Shown piece after piece: positions 33,230-43,255 of a DNA stretch of 64,000 nt. Under the pieces are notes generated by a model. It had not been told where the DNA came from. It ran no database searches and was given only the letters and a program-made list of their open reading frames with translations. The stretch spans positions 117,001 to 181,000 of the forward strand of contig JACYXH010000402.1 in NCBI GenBank assembly GCA_026745465.1, given 5' to 3'. Position numbers and translations under genes: made by a program. Within the stretch, counting starts at the first letter, position 1. Each line of letters starts with the position of its first letter. The stretch is from Lota lota. Its lineage: Eukaryota > Chordata > Actinopteri > Gadiformes > Lotidae.

Positions 33230-34275
33230 ACAGAAATGCTTATATCGACATCAAGTTGGAGTCCTATGATCTTGGCTCCAATACAAACGTTGTTCAAGAT
33301 TCTGAACAACATGGTACCCATGTTTTTTCAATTGGGGCGTGGCGTAAAAAAAGGCGTGGCTTGTGACTAAAATGACCACAGTTCCAAGAGGAAGTGTTGG
33401 ATTTGAGCGGGATCAACTGTCACACAATCAGGATTATAAACCTCAAATGGTTAAATAAGATATAAGTTGATTGACAAAACAAAATGGCCGCCAGACGAAA
33501 AAAACTGAAACTTTGATTTAATTGCTTTTTCCGACATCAAGGAAGACTCCTATGATCTCAAGTAAAATTGATGAGTTGTTGGGCATGAAATTCTGAACAA
33601 GATGACGTTTTCACTTTTTCAATTATCATAAAACAACATGGCCGCAAGAGGCTAAAAACGGTCCAAATGGACGTAAATGCGTTTTTCGACATCAGTATGG
33701 ATTCTTATGATATTGTGTCCAATATAAAAGTTGTTGGCCATGACATTCTGAACAAGATTACTTTTTGTGATTTAAATTTTGGTAAAACAACATGGCCGCC
33801 AGACGGAAAAAATGAAAAATTTATTAAAATGCTTTTGTCGATATCAGGATGGATTCCTATGATCTTAAGTCCAATACAAAAGTTGTTTGGCATGGAATTC
33901 TGAACAAGATTAAGTTTTCAAATCTTCAATTTGGACAAAACAACATGGCCGCCAGAGGCTAAAAACGGTCAGAATGGACGTAAATGCGTTGTTCGACATC
34001 AGGATGGATTCCTATGATCTTGTGTCCAATACCAACGTTGTTGGGCATGGAATTCTGAACAAGAGTACATTTTCAGATTTTAATTTTGGTAAAACAAAAT
34101 GGCCGCCAGAGACAGAAAACCGTCAGAATGGGCTTAAAATGCGTTTTCAAAAATCTATATGGACTCCTATCATCTTGCGTAAAATTGAAAAGTTGTTCAG
34201 CATGAAATTCCGAACAACATAGCTTTCTCACTTTTCCAATTATGCCCAAAAACATGGCTTCCAGAGGCTCTTAAC
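33230..34275 (+). repeat. Diverged tandem repeat, about 155-bp unit, six to seven copies
   Basis: aacatggccgccagaggc or a variant recurs near 33483, 33638, 33790, 33940, 34097 and 34250. Each is followed by a cgacatcaggatggattcct and ttgttgggcatg type block. Similarity is about 70-85 percent by eye, so this is an older array. Chance open frames occur within it. Confidence 0.8.
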
Positions 34276-34299
34276 GGTTAGACTGCCGTGATTCCAATC

Positions 34300-34476
34300 C
34301 CATTGAACCACTCTTACTATCATTATCTTCATACTGTATGACAATATATAAAACTTTTCTCTCACTTTTCAAAAGAGTGTTTGATCAAAGTAAACCTAAA
34401 GTGTGTGTGTCTGTAGCTATCATTTCTTTAAATACAGTTTAAAATAGAATCAGAACTGGCATAGCTTGTAACACTA

Positions 34477-34528
<52 letters not shown>

Positions 34529-34800
34529 CTCTGAAGCTGTCATTTTATTAAAAACACCCCATTCAACTAGTCTTACTATCATTATCTTCATACTGTATGA
34601 CAATATATAATACTTTAGTCTCACTTTTCTAAACAGTGTTTGATGAAAGTAAACCTAAAGTGTGTGTGTGTGTGTCTGAAGCTGTCATTACAATAAAAAC
34701 AACCCATTTACTATCATTATCTTCATACTGTATGACAATATATAATACTTTTGTCTCACTTTTCTAAACAATGTGTGATCAAAGTAAAGCTTCTTCCTTG
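34300..34800. repeat. Repeat units with hairpin and CTAG, plus (TG)n
   Basis: The block ttactatcattatcttcata + ctgtatgacaatatataa occurs near 34315, 34572 and 34709, and in part at 35982. Each of the first three contains the palindrome tcatactgtatga. Two copies (34567 and 35976) begin with actagt. A pure (TG)n tract lies at 34479-34526. On the minus strand these resemble reiterated Helitron 3' ends. Confidence 0.6.
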
Positions 34801-34808
34801 ATTTAAAC

Positions 34809-35929
34809 CAGGGATGTCAAACTCATTTTGGTTCAGGGGCCACATACAGCGCAATCTGATCTCAAGTGGGCCGGGCCAGTAAAAGAATAGCAAAATAACA
34901 TATAAATAACGTCAACTCCAGATCTTTACCTTTGTTTGTCAATATTTCAATATTATGCCTTAATTGATCATTTAGCCTACATATGTGCATTATAACTCAC
35001 AGATCACAGTGGATCTACAAAGGCACAAAACATTTATTCACAGATAGGCCTATGGAACTGAAAAAAATGGCATTTCACTTTGATTAAAACAACTTGTTTA
35101 TTTTAATGTACAGTAGATGCATTTCACATCTAACCACCTTAACTGACTCACCCCGCTATGTACTAACTAAATTGGGAGCTATGAAGAACGTTATCACCCT
35201 GCCTTGTAAATCTAATACATTTGTAGGTCAAGGAATTAGACTTGACAGCTGTCGCTTTTCAGGGCACACGATTTCTGCAGCCTTCAGCATGCATGTTTTC
35301 ACGAACTCACCCTCAGAAAATGGCTTGGATCCTAACGCTATCTCGTTAGCAATAAGGTAGCTAGCTTTCACCGCTGCATCACTGACCTCTCGGCTAAGGG
35401 TAAAAACAGACTGCTGTTTCTTCAGACCCACTAACAATTCATTTATCTTCTCTATTCTCAGTTGTCCTCGCAAATGGTTGTATTTTTCACCATGATGAGT
35501 CTCATAGTGCCGCCGAATATTATGTTCCTTGAGCACTGAAACTTGCTGATTACACACCAAGCACACAGATTTCCCATTCACTTCTGTGAATAAATAAGAA
35601 TCAGTCCATTTATCTTGGAAAACTCTGCACTCTGTATAAACTTTTCTCCTTTTTGACAAAGACATTTTGGTAATGAGGGTGTGACCGTGGGTGATTTTGA
35701 CAACAAGAGCTTAATAATGTTAAGGCAAGATTGGCAGATGGCGCATTCTGGGCGCGTTGCTGTCACGTGCTGTTTATTTCCGGATCTCTCGTTATGTCAT
35801 TGCGATCTCTGCTGGACAAATTTGGAATATCAGTTCCTTTAAAATATAAATTGGACGTGGTCTCGAGGGCCGGATTGAGCCATCTGGCGGGCCGGTTTTG
35901 GCCCGCGGGCCGTATGAATGACACCCCTG
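34809..35929 (-). mobile_element. hAT transposon, internally deleted
   Basis: The terminal inverted repeats are CAGGGATGTCAAACTCATT at the left and AATGACACCCCTG at the right. They are flanked by a perfect 8-bp target duplication, atttaaac, at 34801-34808 and 35930-35937, as expected for hAT. At 1.1 kb it keeps only the N-terminal part of the transposase and must depend on a full-length relative. Confidence 0.93.
35228..35665 (-). pseudogene. hAT transposase N-terminus (BED-type zinc finger)
   Basis: A 145-codon frame with a BED-like finger: CLVCNQQVSVLKEHNIRRHY followed by ETHH gives CX2C...HX4H. Then comes SYLIANEIALGSKPFSEGEF, characteristic of GTF2IRD2/ZBED-type hAT transposases. The frame stops at residue 145, before the DDE catalytic domain, because of the internal deletion. 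Confidence 0.85.
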
Positions 35930-35996
35930 ATTTAAACCAAAAACAATACAGTACAATGTAAAGTCCACCCATTCAACTAGTGTTACTATCATTATA

Positions 35997-37454
35997 TTCA
36001 TGCAGTAAACATGTTTTTCAATGAAACAACAGCATTATCAACTGTCAGACCTTGTACCTTGTGAACTGTGCATGCCCATGCCAATCTCAAAGGAAATTGG
36101 CGTCTTACTCCACCATTGATTGACACTTGGTCTTCCTGTGGTTCAATGATTGTTGCATTTAGAGGGACGTCTTTGCTCTCTGATTATGGCCAACTTTTGG
36201 ATCGTCAAAGAAAATATGGATTTCAGAAGGAAATGAACCGTCGGGTGAAGGTGTTAAGTGGACAACAGTTCCGAAGGCGCCATTCACAAGACCGTCTGAA
36301 ACGTCTATGTTTTTCTTAAGCATGACTCTTGCATCTGTACCAATGCTCAGAGATTTTGACAAACAAGAGTTAAACACTTTCTGATGATGACCTGTTTTTC
36401 GTTCCATCCTTCCAGTTTTGGGGTTTCTTTCAAAATCTTGAGCCTCTATAGTTATGGCATCTGGGCATCTTGAATGCAGCATTTCAATATTGTATGTGTC
36501 CATTTGTCGATTGGTAGAAAATATGTGCATTGCATTAGATTCCTCTCCAGTTTCACGTTCTTTTATCAAATGAACGTCTCTGTCATTTAATCGTTCAGCC
36601 TTTTTGCGGATTCTGAAACGATTAAACATTTCAGCAAATGTTGCATTTTTTTGCCTGACCACCTGTGTTAGTTGTGCGACCAAAAAGTTATTGTCCCACA
36701 AATTGACTCCTGTCCCATCTGCATATAAAGGTGTGCCTTTCACGGGTGGCAACTGATAAAAATCACCTACTGCAAGTATGCTCATTTTTCCAAACAGTGA
36801 ATAGTCTCCAGTCTGTTTTATTTGTCTTAATCGACCATGATTGTATGCCATAAGCCGATGGTCAACCATGGATATTTCGTCAATTATTAATATTTCTAGA
36901 TTACCTAGCTTTGCACGGAGAGAATTTATTTTCTCATCACCAAGAGGTACATAGGGGAATGTGACATTTACACCAATGGAAAAAGTGTTATGTATGGTAG
37001 AAGCACCAATGTTATACGCAGCCACGCCAGTTGGAGTGGTCAACAGAACTGTAACGTCATCAGGATTTACTGAGGTTTGAGACAGTAGTCTGCTTGATTC
37101 GTATTGTATAGCCTTAAGCAAATGGGTTTTTCCTGTGCCTGCACCCCCAGTGATGAACACGTTGAAGGAATCTGGATTTTCACCACGTATTTCTTGTAAA
37201 CACCAATTGTGAATTTTGTAGAAGATAGATGATTGCTCCTCATTCAAGGATCTCATTAGATGTAATGCTTCTTCTCTGCACATTTTGTCATTTTGAGCTT
37301 CAGCAGTGCACATTTTTGGTGGATTTGTAGTCAGATCAGGTATATTTTCCTCATCATGGTTATCTTCATCATTGGTGTCATCTTTCCTTAGATCAAGACA
37401 TTCTAACCGTTCCCTCTCAGATTCAGGACAGATTTGGGCCCAAGCATCTTCCAC
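35997..37454 (-). CDS. Helitron PIF1-like helicase domain
   Basis: SF1 helicase of the Helitron Rep/Hel protein, which unwinds DNA during rolling-circle transposition. Visible motifs in order: Walker [12 protein letters not shown] (about 37130), [11 protein letters not shown], Walker [28 protein letters not shown] and, after a frameshift near 36172 in an A-run, [11 protein letters not shown]. The reading ends KNMFTA-stop at 35997, short of the usual GQ-x-YVALSR motif, so the C-terminus is lost. A second frameshift (about 37478) separates this from the preceding block. Motif content is otherwise intact. Confidence 0.9.
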
Positions 37455-37909
37455 ATTGCCATTGTGCAGAGCTCTTGAGCTTCATCGATTTTAGCACTTT
37501 CTTTTTCAAAAAGACAGCTGTTTGTGTCAACAATGGATTTCACTGTTTGTAAAACATGGTCAGCATTTGTCACTGCGCCAACTTGGTAAATGTTTTCATA
37601 TGACTCAAAAGGTTGAGGTTTTAATTGAGAATCTTGATAGTACGGTAAGAAAAGCTGCAGAATAGAATGGTGGTATCTTTCGGAATCTTTTGTGGGTGTA
37701 AATCTTGGATATCTCACAATTGCTGGTTCTGTTCGTGTTCGTCTTCTCACCAACCCGAAGTTGTCGTTCAGTTTAAATGTTTCGGATGGAGATTGAGAAA
37801 CCTCTGATTTTGAAAGCACTCTATATTCTGAAGCAAATGTTGCAAGGCATAGATGTTCAAACGTCTTTGTGTGGGGTCTGTTCTTATATCTGTCTACCAG
37901 ACTGATCAT
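37403..37909 (-). CDS. Helitron Rep/Hel linker region
   Basis: This middle block ([20 protein letters not shown] ... RYPRFTP...[12 protein letters not shown]) lies between Rep and helicase in animal Helitrons. It is offset from the upstream Rep frame by a frameshift at about 37907-37912, where the upstream frame reaches tga, and from the helicase by another near 37478. It is listed separately only because the frames differ; it is part of one ancestral ORF. Confidence 0.85.
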   Translation of the reverse strand: MISLVDRYKNRPHTKTFEHLCLATFASEYRVLSKSEVSQSPSETFKLNDNFGLVRRRTRTEPAIVRYPRFTPTKDSERYHHSILQLFLPYYQDSQLKPQPFESYENIYQVGAVTNADHVLQTVKSIVDTNSCLFEKESAKIDEAQELCTMAMWKMLGPKSVLNLRGNG

Positions 37910-39021
37910 CCATAAACCTCCTGAAGATCTGCGTTCTGGAATACATTCAAAGATTTTGACATTCTAATGGTATCTCCGATTGGAATGAATTGTACTTTGC
38001 GAGAACATTCCTTCAGGTGCATGTTTGTCACTCTATACACAGCCTCTTGTGCACTGACTTCTCTGTTGTGAAGATAAGCACTGCCAAGCTTCTTGAACGC
38101 TTGTTTAGCATCAAGGTTTCCCTCCAGACCTTCCTTCTGTGTGCGATCAAGCAACAATCCCATTTGGCGTTCTGCTTTCGATATGTAAGAGACAATGTAC
38201 ATAACACATGAATAGGCATCTACCACAAATTGAATGTCCATATTGGCATTCCAGCTTTGCAACAAATATCTGTTGTATTGGTTTACCCAGATACAATTTG
38301 GTGATCGTTTCAAAACAACACTTGTTTTATGGGCAATTCTGTTATAGGCAAGTTCAAATGTTGTGTGATCTATGCCAATTGCATGAAATAAGTCGTCTGT
38401 TGATTCAAACGTGACATCAGAATTTAGCAACGCTGTTTTGGCCATTTCGAGAATTCTCACAGCTTCCTCCCTTTCCATGTGAAACTCTTGCTCTATAGTT
38501 GCGTTTGATTTATTGATGTAATCACCATCATCATCAACTTCCATGTTTTCCTCATGGTTTGCATCAGTCTGCTTGCCTTTCAACTCTTTTGAATTATTTG
38601 CACGACTAACAAAAGTTTGACACGAACAAGGCCTGGGAAAACCAAATCGACACACTGTGTTTTTCATTCTGCATGATTTTGAATGGCGGAGGCTGTGCTT
38701 CTGAACGGTCACATATTCGTGCATCTCATCGTCTGTGGATGGCATTTCACATGTTACATACTTGTCCACATATTCAACAACTTCTGCATCAGAATCTTTA
38801 TCTATTTGTGGTGCGTCTTTAACCCAGAACAAACAGTGACAACGGGCTGAGCCTCTCATCTGATATTCCACACGGAAGAAATGGTAAACTACATGTCCAA
38901 TAGGAGCCGCTGGAGATAATATCACTTCTTTTAGAAAGCAATGCCATCGATGATCAAACATCCTTGCTGCTGTCACTGGGTTCCGTTTCAGTAAACCACA
39001 TTTCTCTGACCAATCGAGTTG
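37906..39021 (-). CDS. Helitron Rep (HUH/Y2) domain, damaged HUH
   Basis: The replication-initiator domain nicks DNA and forms a phosphotyrosine link. It directly continues the ORF at 41324-43255 once the hAT at 39030-41323 is removed. The Y2 motif is intact ([15 protein letters not shown]). The metal-binding HUH position reads [12 protein letters not shown], whereas functional relatives have His-x-His here. The first His is Arg (cgt from cat by one transition), which should abolish nicking. Cys/His-rich segments follow ([13 protein letters not shown]). Confidence 0.88.
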   Translation of the reverse strand, partial: QLDWSEKCGLLKRNPVTAARMFDHRWHCFLKEVILSPAAPIGHVVYHFFRVEYQMRGSARCHCLFWVKDAPQIDKDSDAEVVEYVDKYVTCEMPSTDDEMHEYVTVQKHSLRHSKSCRMKNTVCRFGFPRPCSCQTFVSRANNSKELKGKQTDANHEENMEVDDDGDYINKSNATIEQEFHMEREEAVRILEMAKTALLNSDVTFESTDDLFHAIGIDHTTFELAYNRIAHKTSVVLKRSPNCIWVNQYNRYLLQSWNANMDIQFVVDAYSCVMYIVSYISKAERQMGLLLDRTQKEGLEGNLDAKQAFKKLGSAYLHNREVSAQEAVYRVTNMHLKECSRKVQFIPIGDTIRMSKSLNVFQNADLQEVYG

Positions 39022-39029
39022 TTCTATGT

Positions 39030-41323
39030 CAGGGGTGGCTAACCAGTGCAGCATAAAGAGCCCAAAAAAAACCCGCACCCTAGCGAAGAGCCACACAACA
39101 CATGCACACCCACACTACAACAGCGGCTTACAGTTCTAATGACAGTCATAATACAAAGCAGAACAGTTTTATAGGTTTCTTTCTTACCTAGACTGACTCA
39201 GTGGGAAACTTGGCAGTCTTTGTTATCCACGAGCCTTTTCAGGTCTGGCTTGTACTCAGTTGTGGCCACTCGAAGCAACTCTTTCACGTGTGTGTCGGTA
39301 AGAACAGAACGATGTTTGGACTTAACTTGTTTCAGTGTAGAAAACACTGATTCACAGACATAAGTTGCTGCAAACATTGACATTAGCTTGAGTGCAGCCT
39401 GTTTAACATTGGGATATCTGTCTGTGGGCACTGTTTTCCAGAACTCTGTGGTTCCTTCTCTCAACACAGATTTCAGTCTGTCATCCTCACAAAGTTCAAT
39501 CATCTCCAACTGGGACGCTGCTTCATTTGTCACTAAAGGGGCTTTTAAACAGTCAGATTCAGCAGTGAAAGGGTTAATGAGGAAGGTGATCTGTGGCCGT
39601 TTTTCCCTCAGGTTGCAGAATCTGTCCTCAAAACTCTGCTGCAGATTTTCAACCAGTGTTGCATAGCGTGCAGTGCTCCTTTGTAAGACCTCAGCTGCTC
39701 CTCCACTTGCCTTCAACAAGGATGGGAAATGTGTGAGCTCTCTCTTTTGAAGATGGGTCTGGAATAGCTTGAGCTTGTTGACAAATGTGAAAACACTTTG
39801 CACCAGGTCAGGCAGCATTTTAACTTTCCTTGCAGATCTACATTCAGTTTGTTCAGATGATGCAGCATGTCGACCAGAAACCCCAAATCTGAAATCCACT
39901 GGGGGTCATGTAGCTGAGGATATTCCTTATGTTTCTCTCCCAGAAACAGCTTCACTGGGTTCAACATTTCAAAAAAACGGGAAAGCATGTTACCTCTTGA
40001 AAGCCATCTCACAGTGCAGTGGAAAAGCAGATCACTGGGAAGATCCTCATCAAGTTCAGCTATGAGGTTTTTGAACTGTCTGTGATTGAGAGCATGAGTG
40101 CGAATAAAATTCACAATCTCTAGCACTGGTTTCATGACGTGGTCCAAGTTCAGCTTCTTAGACACCAGATGCTCTTGATGGATAATGCAGTGAAATGTCC
40201 AAAAATCCGGGAAACGTTCATCAGCTTTACACAGCCCAACAAGGCCATTTGCAGCTCCTAACATAGCCGGTGCACCGTCTGTGGCTATTGCTGTCAGTTT
40301 TGACAACTGCAAATTTGCCTTCTCAGCAACAGTCATGAGTGTCTCTTTCAGGTCGATGCCACGGGTCCTGTCTTTTAACGGAACAATGTCAAGGAGCTCT
40401 TCCTTAATGATGCAGTCTTCTGACACAGACCGTACAAATATGGCCAACTGAGGCTTATCTTGAATGTCACAACTCTCATCCAAAGCAATGCTGAAATACA
40501 GGCATTTCTCAAGGTCCGTATGTAACTGTGTTTCAATGGACTTGTTAATATCCGATATTCTCTGTTCAACTGTGTGCCGTGACAGCTGCAGGTTTGACAC
40601 AGACCGCTTTAAATTGTCATTTTCAGGCGCGAGGATAGCAAGGACATCTTTGAGACATGTCTTCACAAAGTCCCCTTCACTGTAGGGCTTTTTGGCACGA
40701 GCAATGTTCCATGCTACCTGATATGATGCTAACGTGACAGTCTCGGAGTGCTTCGCGAATTTTCGAAAAAGCTGAGTCTGCTTCTCTGACTGCCGTTTCA
40801 ACGCGTTTACCTTGTGCTTGCGAAGTTCACTGCCTTTGGGGAAATCCCGGGCGATGTTAGCATGGAGTGAGGTGAAATGGCGCTCCAGGTTTGATGCTTT
40901 AAAATGCGATAGCGAAGTCTCGCAAATCAAGCAGAAAGGCTTCCCATTTCGTTCCACAAAAAAATACAGTTCCTCCCACTCAGATAAAAATGTCCTGTGC
41001 TCCTCTTCATATTTGCGCTTAGCTTTACTTTTCCCAACTGACTCTGCCATTATTCACTTACTCACTAGCAGCACCTACCCTGCATTGTCAATACACGATA
41101 TACAGCTAGCTACGGCAACACCACTTAAACAAACCACATAGTTACCGTCCTTACCGACCGACGCAATACGAAACGCGAAAGGATCCATATATAAATATAC
41201 ACAGTATATTTATTTTTTTCCTTTTATTTTTTTTTAACCCAGTGCCCAGCCGCTCAGTAAGAGCCTCACAGGAGCAGGCCAAGAGCCGCATGCGGCTCAC
41301 GAGCCGCAGGTTCGCCACCCCTG
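39030..41323 (-). mobile_element. Full-length hAT transposon inserted in the Helitron ORF
   Basis: The ends read CAGGGGTGGCTAACC (left) and GGTTCGCCACCCCTG (right). They are flanked by a perfect 8-bp target duplication ttctatgt at 39022-39029 and 41324-41331. The length is 2294 bp. Excision with one target copy restores the Helitron frame exactly (codons gac ata gaa / caa ctc). Identical target copies and one frameshift imply a fairly recent insertion. Confidence 0.96.
39198..41050 (-). CDS. hAT transposase (ZBED/GTF2IRD2-like), one frameshift
   Basis: Two frames, 39713-41050 and 39198-39899, meet at a 1-base frameshift near 39828 (DLQGK to VKMLPDL). Domains: BED zinc finger (CLICETSLSHFKASNLERHF, then TSLH), the SYQVAWNIARAKKPYSEGDF block, first catalytic Asp in ALDESCD, DGAPAM, WTFHCIIHQEHL, VRWLSRG, and the hAT C-terminal dimerisation block (MFAATYVCESVFSTLKQVKS, then KHRSVLTDTHV). 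About 610 residues in total, normal for the family. Apart from the frameshift the protein looks intact. Confidence 0.92.
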
Positions 41324-43255
41324 TTCTATGTCAATCTGCTTTCCTTCTTGTGTGTGGGTGTTTAGCATTTCTGGCCATCGTAAATCTGCTGCTGAGAATG
41401 AACAAAACCATGTAGGAATACCAAGCTGTCTTATCATGGCAAACAGGTCTTTTTGTGCACATTGCCAATATGGTGGTGTTCCACGGACTGCTCTCAGAAA
41501 CTTGTAACCTTCGTCATTGTATAGTATCTTCTTTAAAGATTCTGTGTTTGTTAACATATCCGCTGTGATACGCTTGGGCACTTTGTTGTCCAATCCTTTT
41601 TTCATTGCTATAGAAACATTAGACAACATCTGGTCAACTTCTGATATATATTGGGCATAAAATATGAAATCTGTACTCTTTGCAAACCTTCCATCAGCAT
41701 TTAAAAGTCTGTTATTTAGGTATCTTGAAAGTGTGATTTTCTCAGGTCTGTCATCAAAGAAGGTCGGACATCCTTTTGGATACAAAACTGGAAAACACTT
41801 GGCTTCATTTGTTTGATCCATCAGCAGGCTGACTGGGGTGTTACCTTCCGCAGGGGCCAAAGACATTACACTGTCGAAATGCTGATCAAGAATCTCTTGG
41901 CCAATGTCAACAGGTTGAAGACAGGTATCAAGAAACATTCCGTGTTGTTGCTCAGTGTATGTTAAATCTTCACCAAGCTGTTCTGTTTCATCGAAATTTT
42001 TGACATCAACCTGATTTGTTGCATCATCCTCATCTGTATCAGCATGGCCATTGTTATTGTTTGTAATTGATTGATTATTGTCATCCGCTTCCTCAGGGTC
42101 ATTGGTTTTGCTCAGAGGGTTTATCCAGTCTGTACAGATTTCTGTGTCAGCATAGCAAGGATTATGTTGCACCAAGTATTGTAAAGCTTTTTGTACATGA
42201 TCCGTTTTAACATATTGATATTCATAATGTCCCTTGTATGTCAGCTTACGTTTCAGTTTAATCCGTATCATCATATCATCAGAGTTGTTTCTGGGTAGAG
42301 TATTTGTCACCTTTGTAATGTTGGAAGGTACACACATCACTGGTCCATGGCAACCATTTTGTCCTCCTTTTGGTAACGCAAGTACTTTCATGAATGGAAT
42401 ATGTTTGGCTATAAGGTGTTCTTCTAGAGAGTTAAGACATTTTAGTTCTTCTGGTCTGGTTTCCAAATGAAGATTGTTTGCTACACTTTCTTGAGGCATT
42501 TTTCCAGACAGCATTTTCCGATGGCATGTATAACAAGTCCACAGTTTAGAGAATGATCCTTGTGATCTGCTACAATTAGGTAAGCACTTGTCATCACACA
42601 CATGTAAATATGTCAACGTAATGCACTTCTCTGCTAATGAAGCAATATTTTGCCCTTTATTTGCATAAGAAGACTTTTTGCATTCAATGACCTGCTTTCT
42701 GAAAAGTTGCCGATGGCAAACAGAGCAAACAAATTCAGGACCCGTGGAAATGTGTTTTTTGAAACATTCAATGGCAAAGTAAATGTCCTGCTGCTTGGTT
42801 TTCTTTTCAGCATATGTCTTCTGCCCTCTCATTTGTACATCTGCTCGAAACTCTGAACTAACAGCATATTTGTCCTTGCTGGATTTACGAACATCAGTTT
42901 GAAATTTCTTGTTTGTAGCGTATTTGAACTTGCTGGATTCACGAACATCTGCTTTAAATTCTGGGTTGGAAGCGTATTTGAACTTGCTGAATTCACGAAC
43001 ATCTGCTTTAAATTCTGGGTTGGATGCGTATTTGAACTTGCTGAATTCACGAACATCAGCTTTAAATTCTGGGTTGGTAGCGTATTTGACCTTGTTGAAT
43101 TCACGAACATCTGCTTGGAATTTTGGGTTGGTAGCGTATTTATTCTTGCTGAATTCACGAATAGATTGACAATAATTAGCATAATTATGGTAACTCAAGT
43201 TGGTATTTTGTTTCTTTCTCAACCTAAACATGAAATTTGTCTGATACGTGTCCAT
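41324..43255 (-). CDS. Helitron ORF2 N-terminal part
   Basis: It starts at an ATG overlapping the stop of the upstream ORF (TAATG at 43253-43257). The N-terminus has six to seven 18-residue repeats of type [18 protein letters not shown] (about 42850-43165). A Cys-rich region follows ([28 protein letters not shown]). The Helitron-like N-terminal domain comes next, with [19 protein letters not shown] and [20 protein letters not shown] plus [15 protein letters not shown]. The 644 codons run unbroken into the hAT target site and continue at 39021. Confidence 0.9.
42850..43165 (-). repeat. 54-bp coding tandem repeat
   Basis: Six to seven units, each encoding about 18 residues (KYA-[ST][14 protein letters not shown]), spaced 54 bp. 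Units 2-4 are almost identical, the outer ones more diverged. Confidence 0.93.

Noticed and set aside
33667-34222. Two similar 78-82 residue proteins
   Set aside because: Successive units of the ~155-bp array; similarity is due to the repeat.
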